Below, in pieces: positions 1 through 7,900 of a stretch of DNA of 16,568 nucleotides. The translations under genes and the position numbers were made by a program. Where the stretch lies: contig CANRAI010000017.1 of assembly GCA_947628555.1 (NCBI GenBank), forward strand, positions 1 through 16,568. The letters run 5' to 3'. Each line of letters opens with the position of its first letter. Position 1 is the first letter of the stretch. The notes under the pieces are model-generated. The model saw only the letters and a list, made by a program, of their open reading frames with translations, searched no databases and was not told the DNA's origin. Origin of the DNA: an uncultured Clostridia bacterium (lineage in GTDB: Bacteria; Bacillota; Clostridia; Christensenellales; Borkfalkiaceae).

Positions 1-880
1 TGTAAACGCAATAATTAAGCCAATTTTGGTAGAACAAAGCCGCCGAAGAGGACCAGCTCATATTAACTTCGTCCATGTCGGGGCCGGTAAAGTAGTTTGC
101 CGGCGGTTTGACGTTTCCGTCCGCTTTTAAGTCCCGCTCATATTCCTCTTTTAAGGTATAACGGTCGTATTCCATATGCCCAAGAACGAAAACTCTGCGG
201 CTGTCCGAATTTTTTATAACCGAAGCCCCCGTCCTTTTGGAATAGGCTAAAATTTTCAAATCCATGACGTTCATTACGTCTTTCGCATAGATTGCGGAGT
301 GGCGGGAGTGCGGCATGGTAAATTCGTCAGAAATCCCGCGCATAAGCGGCTCGGAAAGTCCGTCCGCTATGCGGCGGTGGCTATAAACGCCGTAGCACTT
401 GTCTTTAAGCGGGTGCTTTTTTATGTTGTAAAAGCGGTATAAAGCCGCCTGCGCCGCCCAGCATACGAACAGGGCGCAGCCGACGTTGCTGTTTGTCCAA
501 TCGAGAATATCTTCGTATTCTTTCCAAAAGGGAGCCCTGTTAAACGCGGCGTTATCGGAAAGCGCGCCCGTCACAATCATTCCGTCGAAGAATTGCTTTT
601 CCGCCTCCGCAAAGGACTTATACAGCCCGCCGTAAGGGCTTTCGCTGCGCTTGCCGCCGCGCGTAAGCTCTATGACCGTTATACGCACGGGCAGGGGGGA
701 GCCCGAAAGAAGGCGCATAAACTGAATTTCCGTCCTCTCTTTTTCGGGGGTAAGATTCAAAATCGCTATCTCCAAGGGTTTTGTCCGACGGCGCAGCGCC
801 GTATCTCCGTCTATAACGGAAACGCGCCCGCCTGTAAAAATACCGTAAGCTGAATATTCCTTATCAACGACTATCGGCAT
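1..880 (-). CDS. metA: Homoserine O-acyltransferase (MetA family), 3' end cut by window edge
   Basis: MetA-type enzymes acylate the hydroxyl of L-homoserine from an acyl-CoA, the first committed step of methionine synthesis in the cytoplasm. My translation from the ATG at 880 gives 293 codons without a stop, so only about 10 C-terminal residues are missing against E. coli MetA (about 309). The match is clear along the length: ILNLTPEK near residue 40, nucleophile C140 in LFVCWAAQAAL, catalytic H235 and E237 in GHMEYD, R249, and NWLNYCVY at the end. GGAG lies 7-10 bases before the ATG. It follows smpB by 23 bases and is probably read from the same transcript. Odd: the acyl-specificity position reads D109 within TGALSD, where the family normally has TGAP followed by Gly or Glu. 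The usual WRSH motif reads WSSS. The family is certain; acetyl versus succinyl donor cannot be called. Confidence 0.93.
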   Translation of the reverse strand, partial: MPIVVDKEYSAYGIFTGGRVSVIDGDTALRRRTKPLEIAILNLTPEKERTEIQFMRLLSGSPLPVRITVIELTRGGKRSESPYGGLYKSFAEAEKQFFDGMIVTGALSDNAAFNRAPFWKEYEDILDWTNSNVGCALFVCWAAQAALYRFYNIKKHPLKDKCYGVYSHRRIADGLSEPLMRGISDEFTMPHSRHSAIYAKDVMNVMDLKILAYSKRTGASVIKNSDSRRVFVLGHMEYDRYTLKEEYERDLKADGNVKPPANYFTGPDMDEVNMSWSSSAALFYQNWLNYCVY

Positions 881-903
881 TTTTATCTCCTTAAAATTTA
901 AAT

Positions 904-1359
904 TTACTTAATACCGTACTCCTTAATCTGTCTGTCCATCGCGCGTTTTTGGTCGCGTTCGGCTATCGTCCGTTTTTTATCGTAGTTCTGTTTTCCTCTG
1001 CACAGCGCGATTTCAACTTTTACAAGGCTTCCCGAAAAATACATCGAAATCGGCACCAAAGTATATCCCTTTTCGTTGATTTTTCCAGCAAGCTTTGCAA
1101 TTTCCGCCTTGTGCATAAGCAGTTTTCTGTCCCTTTTGGAATCTTTTGCGTTAAAAGCTCCCGCCTTGTCATAGACGGCTATATGTAAATTTTTTATGGT
1201 CAGTTCTCCGCCGCGCAAAAAGCAGAAACTATCCTTTAAATTGCAGTTTCCCGCCCGTAAAGACTTCACTTCCGCACCTTCGAGGACTATGCCCGCTTCG
1301 TATTTTTCGAGGATGAAATATTCGAACGCGGCGTACTTGTTGTAAGCTATCTGTTTCAT
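904..1359 (-). CDS. smpB: SsrA-binding protein SmpB
   Basis: SmpB binds tmRNA and delivers it to stalled ribosomes for trans-translation. The 151-residue product starting MKQIAYNKYAAFEYF has the family hallmarks: GIVLEGAEVKSLRAGNCNLKDSF in the beta-barrel core, and the C-terminal GKQNYDKKRTIAERD with a basic tail that enters the decoding centre. An in-frame TTG at 1377 would add six residues, but that codon lies upstream of a perfect TATAAT (1366-1371) that falls inside the extension. The ATG at 1359 is therefore the better start. There is no Shine-Dalgarno sequence in the six bases between TATAAT and ATG, so the message from this promoter would be leaderless. It lies 40 bases after rnr and 23 before metA. 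I see no tmRNA gene beside it. Confidence 0.96.
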   Translation of the reverse strand: MKQIAYNKYAAFEYFILEKYEAGIVLEGAEVKSLRAGNCNLKDSFCFLRGGELTIKNLHIAVYDKAGAFNAKDSKRDRKLLMHKAEIAKLAGKINEKGYTLVPISMYFSGSLVKVEIALCRGKQNYDKKRTIAERDQKRAMDRQIKEYGIK

Positions 1360-1365
1360 AAAGCA

Positions 1366-1393
1366 ATTATACCACAAAATAGTTGTCTGTAAA
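1366..1393 (-). promoter_or_regulatory. smpB promoter placing +1 on the start codon
   Basis: Reading the minus strand, TTTACA (1393-1388), a 16-base spacer, then TATAAT (1371-1366) preceded by TGG, an extended -10. Seven bases after the last base of the -10 lies 1359, the A of the smpB ATG. The whole promoter fits in the 40-base gap after rnr. Predicted from sequence only. Confidence 0.75.
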
Positions 1394-1399
1394 TATTTT

Positions 1400-3358
1400 T
1401 TACAATAAAACCCGCATTATCACTTTCATTCGCCCTAAGTCGCAGGCGGCAATCAGTACTTTCAGTTTGCCGCCTATGCGGAATTTATGCTTTTTCCCTT
1501 TTAAAAGCAGTTTTCCACCTATAAATTCATAATCGTCCGCGGGTAAATCTTCCAAAGGTATAATTCCCTCTACGGTGTTTTCCAGCTCACAGTAAACAGC
1601 GTCGGGCGTTACGCCCGAAATTATCCCTTCGTATTCCTCGCCCACGTGCTCGGTCATAAATGCCAGTTTGTATAAATCGTCAACGTCGCGCTCGGCGTCG
1701 TCGGCTGTCCGTTCCTTTTCGGAAGTATCGCTTCCCGCGGCTTTGAGGAGCGGGAAGAAAGCTTTCACGCTTCCATATCCGCCGTGCAGAAATTCTTTTA
1801 AGCTTCTGTGCACGAAAAGGTCGGGATAGCGGCGTATGGGTGAAGTGAAATGGCAGTAACATTCCGAAGCCAGCCCGAAGTGCCCTTTGTTTTCGCCGCA
1901 ATAGCGCGCTTTCTGCATGCTTCTCAGCATTACCTTGTTTATTACCGAAAAGAACGGCTTGTCCGCGCTTTCCGCAAGAATTTTTTTGTAGTCTTGCGGC
2001 TTAATTTCCTCTGTATTTCCCGTTGCGTTCACGCCGAGATATTTTAAAAATGTAAAAAATTCAGACGCTTTTTCGGGCGAGGGACGCTCGTGAATACGGT
2101 AGAGGCAGGGGATATTCCGCTTTGCCGTAAAATCCGCCACGGCTTCGTTCGCGGCTATCATAAATTGCTCTATTATCCGTTCGGAAATAGTCCTTTCGGC
2201 TTTGGGAATACAAATTTTTCCCTTTTCATCAAGATATATATGCGCCTCTTTTACGTCGAGAGTTACGCCGCCCGCCTCGCCGCGCCTTTTTTCGAGGATG
2301 AGGCACAGCTCTTTCATAAGTTTTACCTGTTCGGCAATGTCGGGATATTTATCCGACGCGCCTTCGCATATTGCTGTGATTTCGGGGTAGGAGGTCTTAT
2401 GGCGGCTGCGAATCACGCTTTCGTAAATTTCGTAACCCAGCCTTTCGCCCTCCTTTGAAAATATCATTTCGCAGGTAAGGGCGTATCTGTCCTCGCCCTC
2501 GTTAATGGAACATATACCGTTTGAAAGCTCTTTGGGCAGCATTGGCAATACTCGGTCGGGGAAATAGACCGAAGTGCCGCGCAGGTATGCCTCGCGGTCT
2601 AATGCCGAGCCGTATTTCACATAGCGGCTTACGTCTGCAATGTGAACGCCGAGGACGTAATTTCCGTCCTTAATTTCAAGGCTTACGGCGTCGTCTATAT
2701 CCCGCGTATCCTCGCCGTCTATGGTAAAAATGATTTTATCCCGCAGGTCCCGCTCATTTCCGGGCATAGGAACGTCCTTTGCGGCTTCGCGGGCGGCTTG
2801 TGCGGCTTCCTCGGGAAATTCCTCCCTCAGCCCGTGCGCGCGGATTATGGATAATTCTTCGGCAAATAGTTCGCCTTCGTCGCCGAGGATTTCCGTAACC
2901 TTTCCGAACGGCGGCAAGCCGTTTTGATATTTTGTTATTACGCAAACCACTTTCTGACCGTTTGCCGCGCCGTTTTCAAAGCCGCGGGGGATAATAAGAA
3001 GGGGACGGCGGACGTCGTCGGGATACGCTCTCGCCTGCCGCCTGTCGCGTACGAAAGTGCCGACGATGGGGGAAGGGTTGCGCCCTGTGATTTTAAGAAC
3101 CTCTGCCTCGTCGTCCGTTCCGCGTACGTGCGCAAATAGCACCCTGTCGCCGTCGAAAGCGCCGTTCACCGCCTTTTTCGGCACGAAGAAGTCTTTACCG
3201 CCTCCGTCGGGAGTGATAAAAGCGTAACCTCGCGCCGTTGCGTGCAGAACGCCCTCGGCGGTATGTCCTATAACTTTTGTTTTACGCGCGGGATTTTTGT
3301 TTCCCGTTTTTTTACGGGCGGGCGCGCCCTTTGCGCCCCTTGATTTCCTTTCGTTCAT
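1400..3358 (-). CDS. rnr: Ribonuclease R (RNB/S1 family 3'-5' exoribonuclease)
   Basis: RNase R degrades structured RNA processively from the 3' end and works with SmpB/tmRNA in removing faulty messages, which fits its place just upstream of smpB. From the ATG at 3358 the product has 652 residues. A Lys/Arg-rich N-terminal stretch comes first, then a cold-shock domain (about 35-95, including RGYAFITPDGGGKDFFVP). The RNB catalytic domain follows, with TIDGEDTRDIDDAV carrying the four acidic metal ligands D214, D220, D222 and D223, and HFTSPIRRYPDLFVHR. A C-terminal S1 domain begins near VGEEYEGIISG. It lacks the N-terminal helix-turn-helix and basic C-terminal tail of longer RNase R (B. subtilis about 780). 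An upstream TTG (3391) would add 11 residues but sits right against a terminator-like hairpin. The ATG has only a weak GGA four bases upstream, so the start is uncertain. Confidence 0.93.
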   Translation of the reverse strand: MNERKSRGAKGAPARKKTGNKNPARKTKVIGHTAEGVLHATARGYAFITPDGGGKDFFVPKKAVNGAFDGDRVLFAHVRGTDDEAEVLKITGRNPSPIVGTFVRDRRQARAYPDDVRRPLLIIPRGFENGAANGQKVVCVITKYQNGLPPFGKVTEILGDEGELFAEELSIIRAHGLREEFPEEAAQAAREAAKDVPMPGNERDLRDKIIFTIDGEDTRDIDDAVSLEIKDGNYVLGVHIADVSRYVKYGSALDREAYLRGTSVYFPDRVLPMLPKELSNGICSINEGEDRYALTCEMIFSKEGERLGYEIYESVIRSRHKTSYPEITAICEGASDKYPDIAEQVKLMKELCLILEKRRGEAGGVTLDVKEAHIYLDEKGKICIPKAERTISERIIEQFMIAANEAVADFTAKRNIPCLYRIHERPSPEKASEFFTFLKYLGVNATGNTEEIKPQDYKKILAESADKPFFSVINKVMLRSMQKARYCGENKGHFGLASECYCHFTSPIRRYPDLFVHRSLKEFLHGGYGSVKAFFPLLKAAGSDTSEKERTADDAERDVDDLYKLAFMTEHVGEEYEGIISGVTPDAVYCELENTVEGIIPLEDLPADDYEFIGGKLLLKGKKHKFRIGGKLKVLIAACDLGRMKVIMRVLL

Positions 3359-3395
3359 AAATTCCGTAAATAATTTTTGCTGTTTCCGCAAAATT

Positions 3396-3420
3396 AAAGG
3401 CGGCTTTTAAAGCCGCCTTT
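3396..3420 (-). terminator. Hairpin between secG and rnr (terminator or attenuator)
   Basis: A near-perfect 25-base palindrome: arms AAAGGCGGCTTT (3396-3407) and AAAGCCGCCTTT (3409-3420) around one base. On the minus strand the stem is followed by AATTTTGC, a short interrupted U-tract. It lies after the secG stop and before rnr, so it may terminate secG transcripts only partly. Confidence 0.7.
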
Positions 3421-3438
3421 GTAAAAATTCAAGTCAAA

Positions 3439-3723
3439 TCAACCGAAAATGAGGGGTGCGATAATCTGAACCACATATACCGCCAAAGCAAGCACGCCCA
3501 TTACCGCAAGACAAATCCACGTCCATTTTTTCAGCTTGGCTTCCATGCTGTTGCCTTTATGCTTGCCGAAGAACGTTTCGCTTGAAGAAGTAATACCTTG
3601 AATACCTTCCGAATTGCTCTTCTGCGCGAGAACAATAAAAACAGTCAAAAGCGCGGTAATGAAAATGAGTATCACGCAGATAGAACATACGGAAATGTAT
3701 AAATAAAATAATGAGTTATCCAT
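3439..3723 (-). CDS. secG: Preprotein translocase subunit SecG
   Basis: SecG is the small membrane subunit of the SecYEG export channel and assists SecA-driven translocation. The 94-residue product has two hydrophobic segments (about 6-33 and 67-92) joined by a polar loop containing VLAQKSNSEGIQGI, the recognisable SecG loop motif. The ATG at 3723 is chosen because AAGGTGA sits just upstream; an in-frame GTG at 3732 is part of that ribosome binding site rather than a start. It is somewhat longer than the usual 70-80 residues because of a charged stretch before the second helix. It heads the secG-rnr-smpB cluster common in Gram-positive bacteria, and SecA is encoded divergently about 1.2 kb away. 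Confidence 0.93.
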   Translation of the reverse strand: MDNSLFYLYISVCSICVILIFITALLTVFIVLAQKSNSEGIQGITSSSETFFGKHKGNSMEAKLKKWTWICLAVMGVLALAVYVVQIIAPLIFG

Positions 3724-3755
3724 AAATTTCACCTTATTACGTTTGTAGCTTTAAA

Positions 3756-3784
3756 ATTATAACACAGGCAAAATCATTTTACAA
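3756..3784 (-). promoter_or_regulatory. secG promoter
   Basis: Minus strand: TTGTAA (3784-3779), 17-base spacer, TATAAT (3761-3756), with TGT directly before the -10 (extended type). It predicts a leader of about 26 bases carrying the AAGGTGA ribosome binding site of secG. Confidence 0.75.
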
Positions 3785-3811
3785 TCAAAAACGGCTTGAA
3801 TTACAAAAAAT

Positions 3812-4771
3812 TTATTCCGATTTTTTATTTTTCGGCTTTTTTTCACCGAATTTATTGATTACGAATATCCCCGTGCATACCAAAAGCAGGGCGAGCAGGG
3901 TATAAAGACTTAAAAGCTGTTCTCTTTCGCCGAGAATCAAAGCGGAGAAAACCGCGCCGAAAATGGGGTTTGCGCTTTTGAAAACGGCGACTTTGGATAC
4001 GGGGTTATATCTTAAAAGGAAGCTTTGCAGTGTGAAAGCGCACGCCGAAAGAAAGGCAAGATATAAAAGCATGAACGCCGCGCCAACGTCGATATGGGTT
4101 ATTCTGCCGCCTGCGGCAAGCCCCGTCACGGTAAGTAAAATTCCTCCCGAAAAGAACTGCCAGCCGCAAATGGCGGTCGTGTCCTCGCTTTTCGAGAAAA
4201 TTTTTACAAATCCCGCGGCAAACGCCGCCGACAGCCCCGAAAAGATTATAAATCCCTCGCCTTGCAGTGAAAAATCAAAACTGAACCCGCCGCCGAGGTT
4301 TATTAAGACGACCCCGCCGAAGCCGAGTACGCAGCCCGCAAATTTGATAAGATTGAATTTTTCCGTGCGGAAAACAAAGCAGGCGGCGATAATAGTGAAA
4401 AATACTCCCAGCCCGTTCAAAACGGAAGCTTTTACGCCGGACGTGCTTGCAAGACCTATGTAGTAAAAGGTATATTGAAAGACGGTCTGGAATATTGCAA
4501 TTATGCAAACCCGCCACCAATTTTTCGCTTTCGGCAGCAGAAATTTTTTTCTCGTCGCGCTTCCGAAAATTATTACAAACGCTCCCGCAAGCGTAAACCT
4601 TATCCCCGCAAAAAGTATTACGGAGGGCACGAAAGCTGTGTCGATATGAAAAAGCTTATAGCCCGTTTTTACGCATGGAAAGGCGCTTCCCCAAAGCACG
4701 CAGCAAAAAAGCGCGCAGGCGCAGACTACCCAGGTTTTCGAAAATGTTTTCTCGGGTTCTTTGAATATCAC
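3812..4771 (-). CDS. EamA/DMT-superfamily membrane transporter
   Basis: A member of the drug/metabolite transporter superfamily (EamA fold), which exports or imports small metabolites across the cytoplasmic membrane; the substrate cannot be told from sequence. About ten hydrophobic helices in two repeated halves are visible. LWGSAFPCVK sits in the first helix, and LGERE, the acidic motif at the loop typical of EamA domains, lies near the C-terminus. The end is polar and basic. The reading frame is open up to a TTG at 4810, but a promoter (TTGCTA, 17 bases, TATAAT at 4783-4778) lies inside that stretch. I therefore take the GTG at 4771 as start, giving 319 residues and a leaderless message; GTG at 4777 is an alternative. 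It is divergent from secA. No terminator with a convincing stem follows it. Confidence 0.85.
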   Translation of the reverse strand: MIFKEPEKTFSKTWVVCACALFCCVLWGSAFPCVKTGYKLFHIDTAFVPSVILFAGIRFTLAGAFVIIFGSATRKKFLLPKAKNWWRVCIIAIFQTVFQYTFYYIGLASTSGVKASVLNGLGVFFTIIAACFVFRTEKFNLIKFAGCVLGFGGVVLINLGGGFSFDFSLQGEGFIIFSGLSAAFAAGFVKIFSKSEDTTAICGWQFFSGGILLTVTGLAAGGRITHIDVGAAFMLLYLAFLSACAFTLQSFLLRYNPVSKVAVFKSANPIFGAVFSALILGEREQLLSLYTLLALLLVCTGIFVINKFGEKKPKNKKSE

Positions 4772-4777
4772 ACTCAC

Positions 4778-4806
4778 ATTATATTTATTTGGGCAAAAAT
4801 TAGCAA
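4778..4806 (-). promoter_or_regulatory. Promoter of the EamA transporter gene
   Basis: Minus strand: TTGCTA (4806-4801), 17-base spacer, TATAAT (4783-4778). The predicted +1 is 4771, the G of a GTG in frame with the transporter. The TTG at 4810 lies upstream of the -35 and cannot be in the message. Confidence 0.65.
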
Positions 4807-4845
4807 ACAAAACTTAAAAAAATGCAAAATTCACGAAAAAACAAT

Positions 4846-4972
4846 TTTACATATGCCGCCAAATATAGTACAATTATATTTGAAAAACTATATAATTTGT
4901 TTATATACGGTTGTAATTCAACCGGTTATCGCGCGGGTCGGAATCCGCGGGCGTTTTATGAACAAAAAGGAG
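4846..4972 (+). promoter_or_regulatory. secA promoter region and structured leader
   Basis: Best promoter: TTTACA (4846-4851), 17-base spacer, TACAAT (4869-4874). A second candidate is TTGAAA (4880-4885), 16 bases, TATATA (4902-4907). An isolated TATAAT lies at 4891-4896. The leader holds two hairpins: CGGTTG/CAACCG (4908-4924, 5-base loop) and CGCGG/CCGCG (4932-4949, 8-base loop). The ribosome binding site AAGGAG follows, about five bases before the secA ATG. Which promoter is used is not decidable by eye. Confidence 0.6.
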
Positions 4973-4976
4973 TTTT

Positions 4977-7900
4977 ATGGGTTTAATAAAATACATTCTC
5001 GGGTCGGACAGCCGCGGCGCGCTGAAAAAGCTTGATAAAATGGCTAAAAAAGTGGAGGAGCTTGAACCGAAGTATCAGGCTATGTCTGACGCGGAGCTTA
5101 AAGGCCAGACGAAAATTTTCAAGGACAGGCTCGCCGCGGGAGAAACGACGGACGATATCCTGTACGACGCGTTCGCAGCCTTGCGCGAGGCAAGCTGGCG
5201 CGTCCTTAAAATGAAACACTTCCACGTGCAGATAATGGGCGGTATCTGTCTGCACCAAGGGCGTATCGCCGAAATGAAAACGGGCGAAGGCAAAACGCTT
5301 GTATCTACGTTGCCCGCATATCTCAACGCGCTTACGGGCAAGGGCGTGCATATCGTCACTGTCAACGACTATCTTGCCAAGCGCGACGCCGAGTGGATGG
5401 GCAAGGTTCATAAATTCATGGGGCTTACCGTGGGCGTGGTCGTGCCCGGTATGGACGACGCCGACAAGAAAAAGGCGTACGAATGCGATATAATCTACGC
5501 CACCAATAACGAGCTGGGCTTCGATTACCTGCGCGATAATCTCAAAAAATCGATATCCTCTATGGTTCAGCGGGAGCTTAACTTCTGCATAATCGACGAG
5601 GTGGACTCTATATTGATAGACGAAGCCAGAACGCCTCTCATAATTTCCGGGCGCGGCGACAAGAGCTCCGAACTCTACGACAGGGTTGACAGATTCGTCC
5701 GCACGCTCGAAGGCGGGTTCGACGACGACAAGGAGGACGCGCTTAAAAGGGCGCCCGCAAGAATCGTCAAGCAGTATCAGGCGGACGAACGTCTCCGCAG
5801 CGCGGTAAAGCACCTTAATTGCTGGGATTACGAAATCGACCGCGCAGAACGCAAGATAGCCATTTTTGAAACGGAAAACGACGGTTTGAGCGAGATGGAA
5901 CTCGAACGCGCCGCAGACGAGAAGATAGGCTTGCTTGTCGGCGAAATTGAAAGCTGGGACTATGTTTTCACCGCAAAGGGCGGCAGAATAACCATAACCG
6001 ACAAAGATACTAAGAAGAAAGACGAAAAGGTCAGGGAGATGACCGATGAGGAAAAGGCAGCCACCGAAACCCTGCAAAATATTCTGAAAGCGAGCCGCGA
6101 TTGGGACTATATCGTTGACAGAAAGGACAAATCGGTCACGCTCACCGAAAAAGGTTCCAAAAAGGCGGAAAGATTTTTCGGAATCAACAACATAGGCGAT
6201 ATCGAAAACGCCGACCTTCACCACCATATCCAGCAGGCGCTGAAAGCGCACGAACTGTTCCATAACGGCGAGGAATATATCATCTCCGAGGACGGCGAAG
6301 TTCAAATCGTCGATGAATTTACGGGACGTATTCTCCACGGCAGGCGTTATTCCGACGGGCTTCACCAGGCGATAGAAGCGAAAGAGCACGTAAAGGTCAA
6401 GGAAGAAAACAAGACCCACGCCACCGTAACTTTCCAGAACTATTTCAGGCTTTACGCCAAGCTTTCAGGCATGACTGGTACGGCGCTGACCGAGGAGGAC
6501 GAATTCAGGACCATTTACTCTCTCGACGTCGTTCCCATTCCCACAAACCGCCCCGTAAAGCGCGTGGATTACGCCGATATGATTTACTCCACGGTGGAGG
6601 GAAAGAAAAAAGCTATCGTAAACGAAGTCGTGCAGCGGCACGAAAAAGGTCAGCCTATACTTATAGGTACGGTTACGGTTGATAAGTCGGAGGAAATTTC
6701 AAGGCTTCTCCGCCGCAACGGCATAAAGCACAATATTCTTAACGCAAAGAACCACGAACGCGAGGCGGAAATCGTCGCGCAGGCGGGCAGGCTCAATTCC
6801 GTTACAATCGCAACCAACATGGCGGGGCGCGGAACCGATATTTTGCTCGGCGGCAACCCCGAGTATCTTGCTAAAAAGCGTATGCGCGAAGAGGGCTTCG
6901 ACCACGATATGGTGGAGGTAGCCATTTCCTATGCCGACCGCGAATTTACCGAGGAAGAGCAGAAAGCGCGCGACAGGTACGCCGAACTTTACGAAATGTA
7001 CAAAAAGGAAACGGACGAGGAAAAGCAGCAGGTAATAGCTGCGGGCGGTCTTTGCATAATAGGCACGGAACGCCACGAATCACGCCGTATAGACAACCAG
7101 CTCCGCGGACGAAGCGGCCGTCAGGGCGACCCCGGCGACTCGGTATTCTTCATTTCGCTCGAAGACGACCTTGCAATACGTTTTGGCGGCGAGAGACTGA
7201 AAAAGCTGTATTCGGTATTCAAAATCGACGACGACCAATGCCTGCAATCCAAAATGCTTACCCATTCCATAGAAAACGCCCAGCGCGCAATCGAGGGCAG
7301 GAACTTCGCCATCCGCAAAAGCACCCTACAATACGACGAGGTGATGAACGAACAGCGTAAAACTATCTACGGCGAGCGCATGAAGGTCCTCAAAGGCGAG
7401 GACGTGCACGAACAGATGCTTAAATACATTCCCGACTATGTCGCAAAGATTGTCGGCGAAACGGTAAATACGGACGATATGCCGGAAAAATGGGATGAAC
7501 TTGCCTTGAACGAAGCGTTGAGGCAGAAAGTCTATCCCGACGAGTGCACATTCGAAATAACCCGCGAAATGCTTGAAAAATGGGATTACGAGCGTGCTAT
7601 ATCCAAAATAAGCAAGGAAGTCGAAAAGGCTTACGAGGCTAAGATTGAGAATATCAACAAGATTTTAACGGAAGTAAAGGAAAACGGCTTAGCGGCGTCG
7701 GGCAGGCTTCCCGACAGTTTCGCGCAGGTAGAGCGCGACGTGCTTTTGAGTATGGTTGACAATAACTGGATTGACCATATCGACGCAATGGACCAGCTCC
7801 GCAAGGGTATAGGTCTCCGCGGCTACGCACAGCAGGACCCCATAATCGCATATAAGGCGGAGGGCCACGAGATGTTCGAGGAGATGATTGAAAGAGTCCA

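Noticed and set aside
881..1358. A tmRNA gene (ssrA) next to smpB, as found in many Firmicutes
   Set aside because: The gaps around smpB are 23 and 40 bases, far too short, and no tmRNA-like ends were seen elsewhere in the window.
4958..5035. Possible upstream peptide (MNKKEFYGFNKIHSR...) overlapping the secA start, reminiscent of secM-type control
   Set aside because: The ATG has no ribosome binding site of its own, the frame merely runs into secA codons, and there is no arrest-like motif. Too weak to call.
4983..6419. 478-codon open frame on the minus strand opposite secA
   Set aside because: It mirrors the secA reading frame over conserved SecA motifs, has low-complexity composition, no ribosome binding site, and no recognisable family. 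It is a shadow of secA codon bias.
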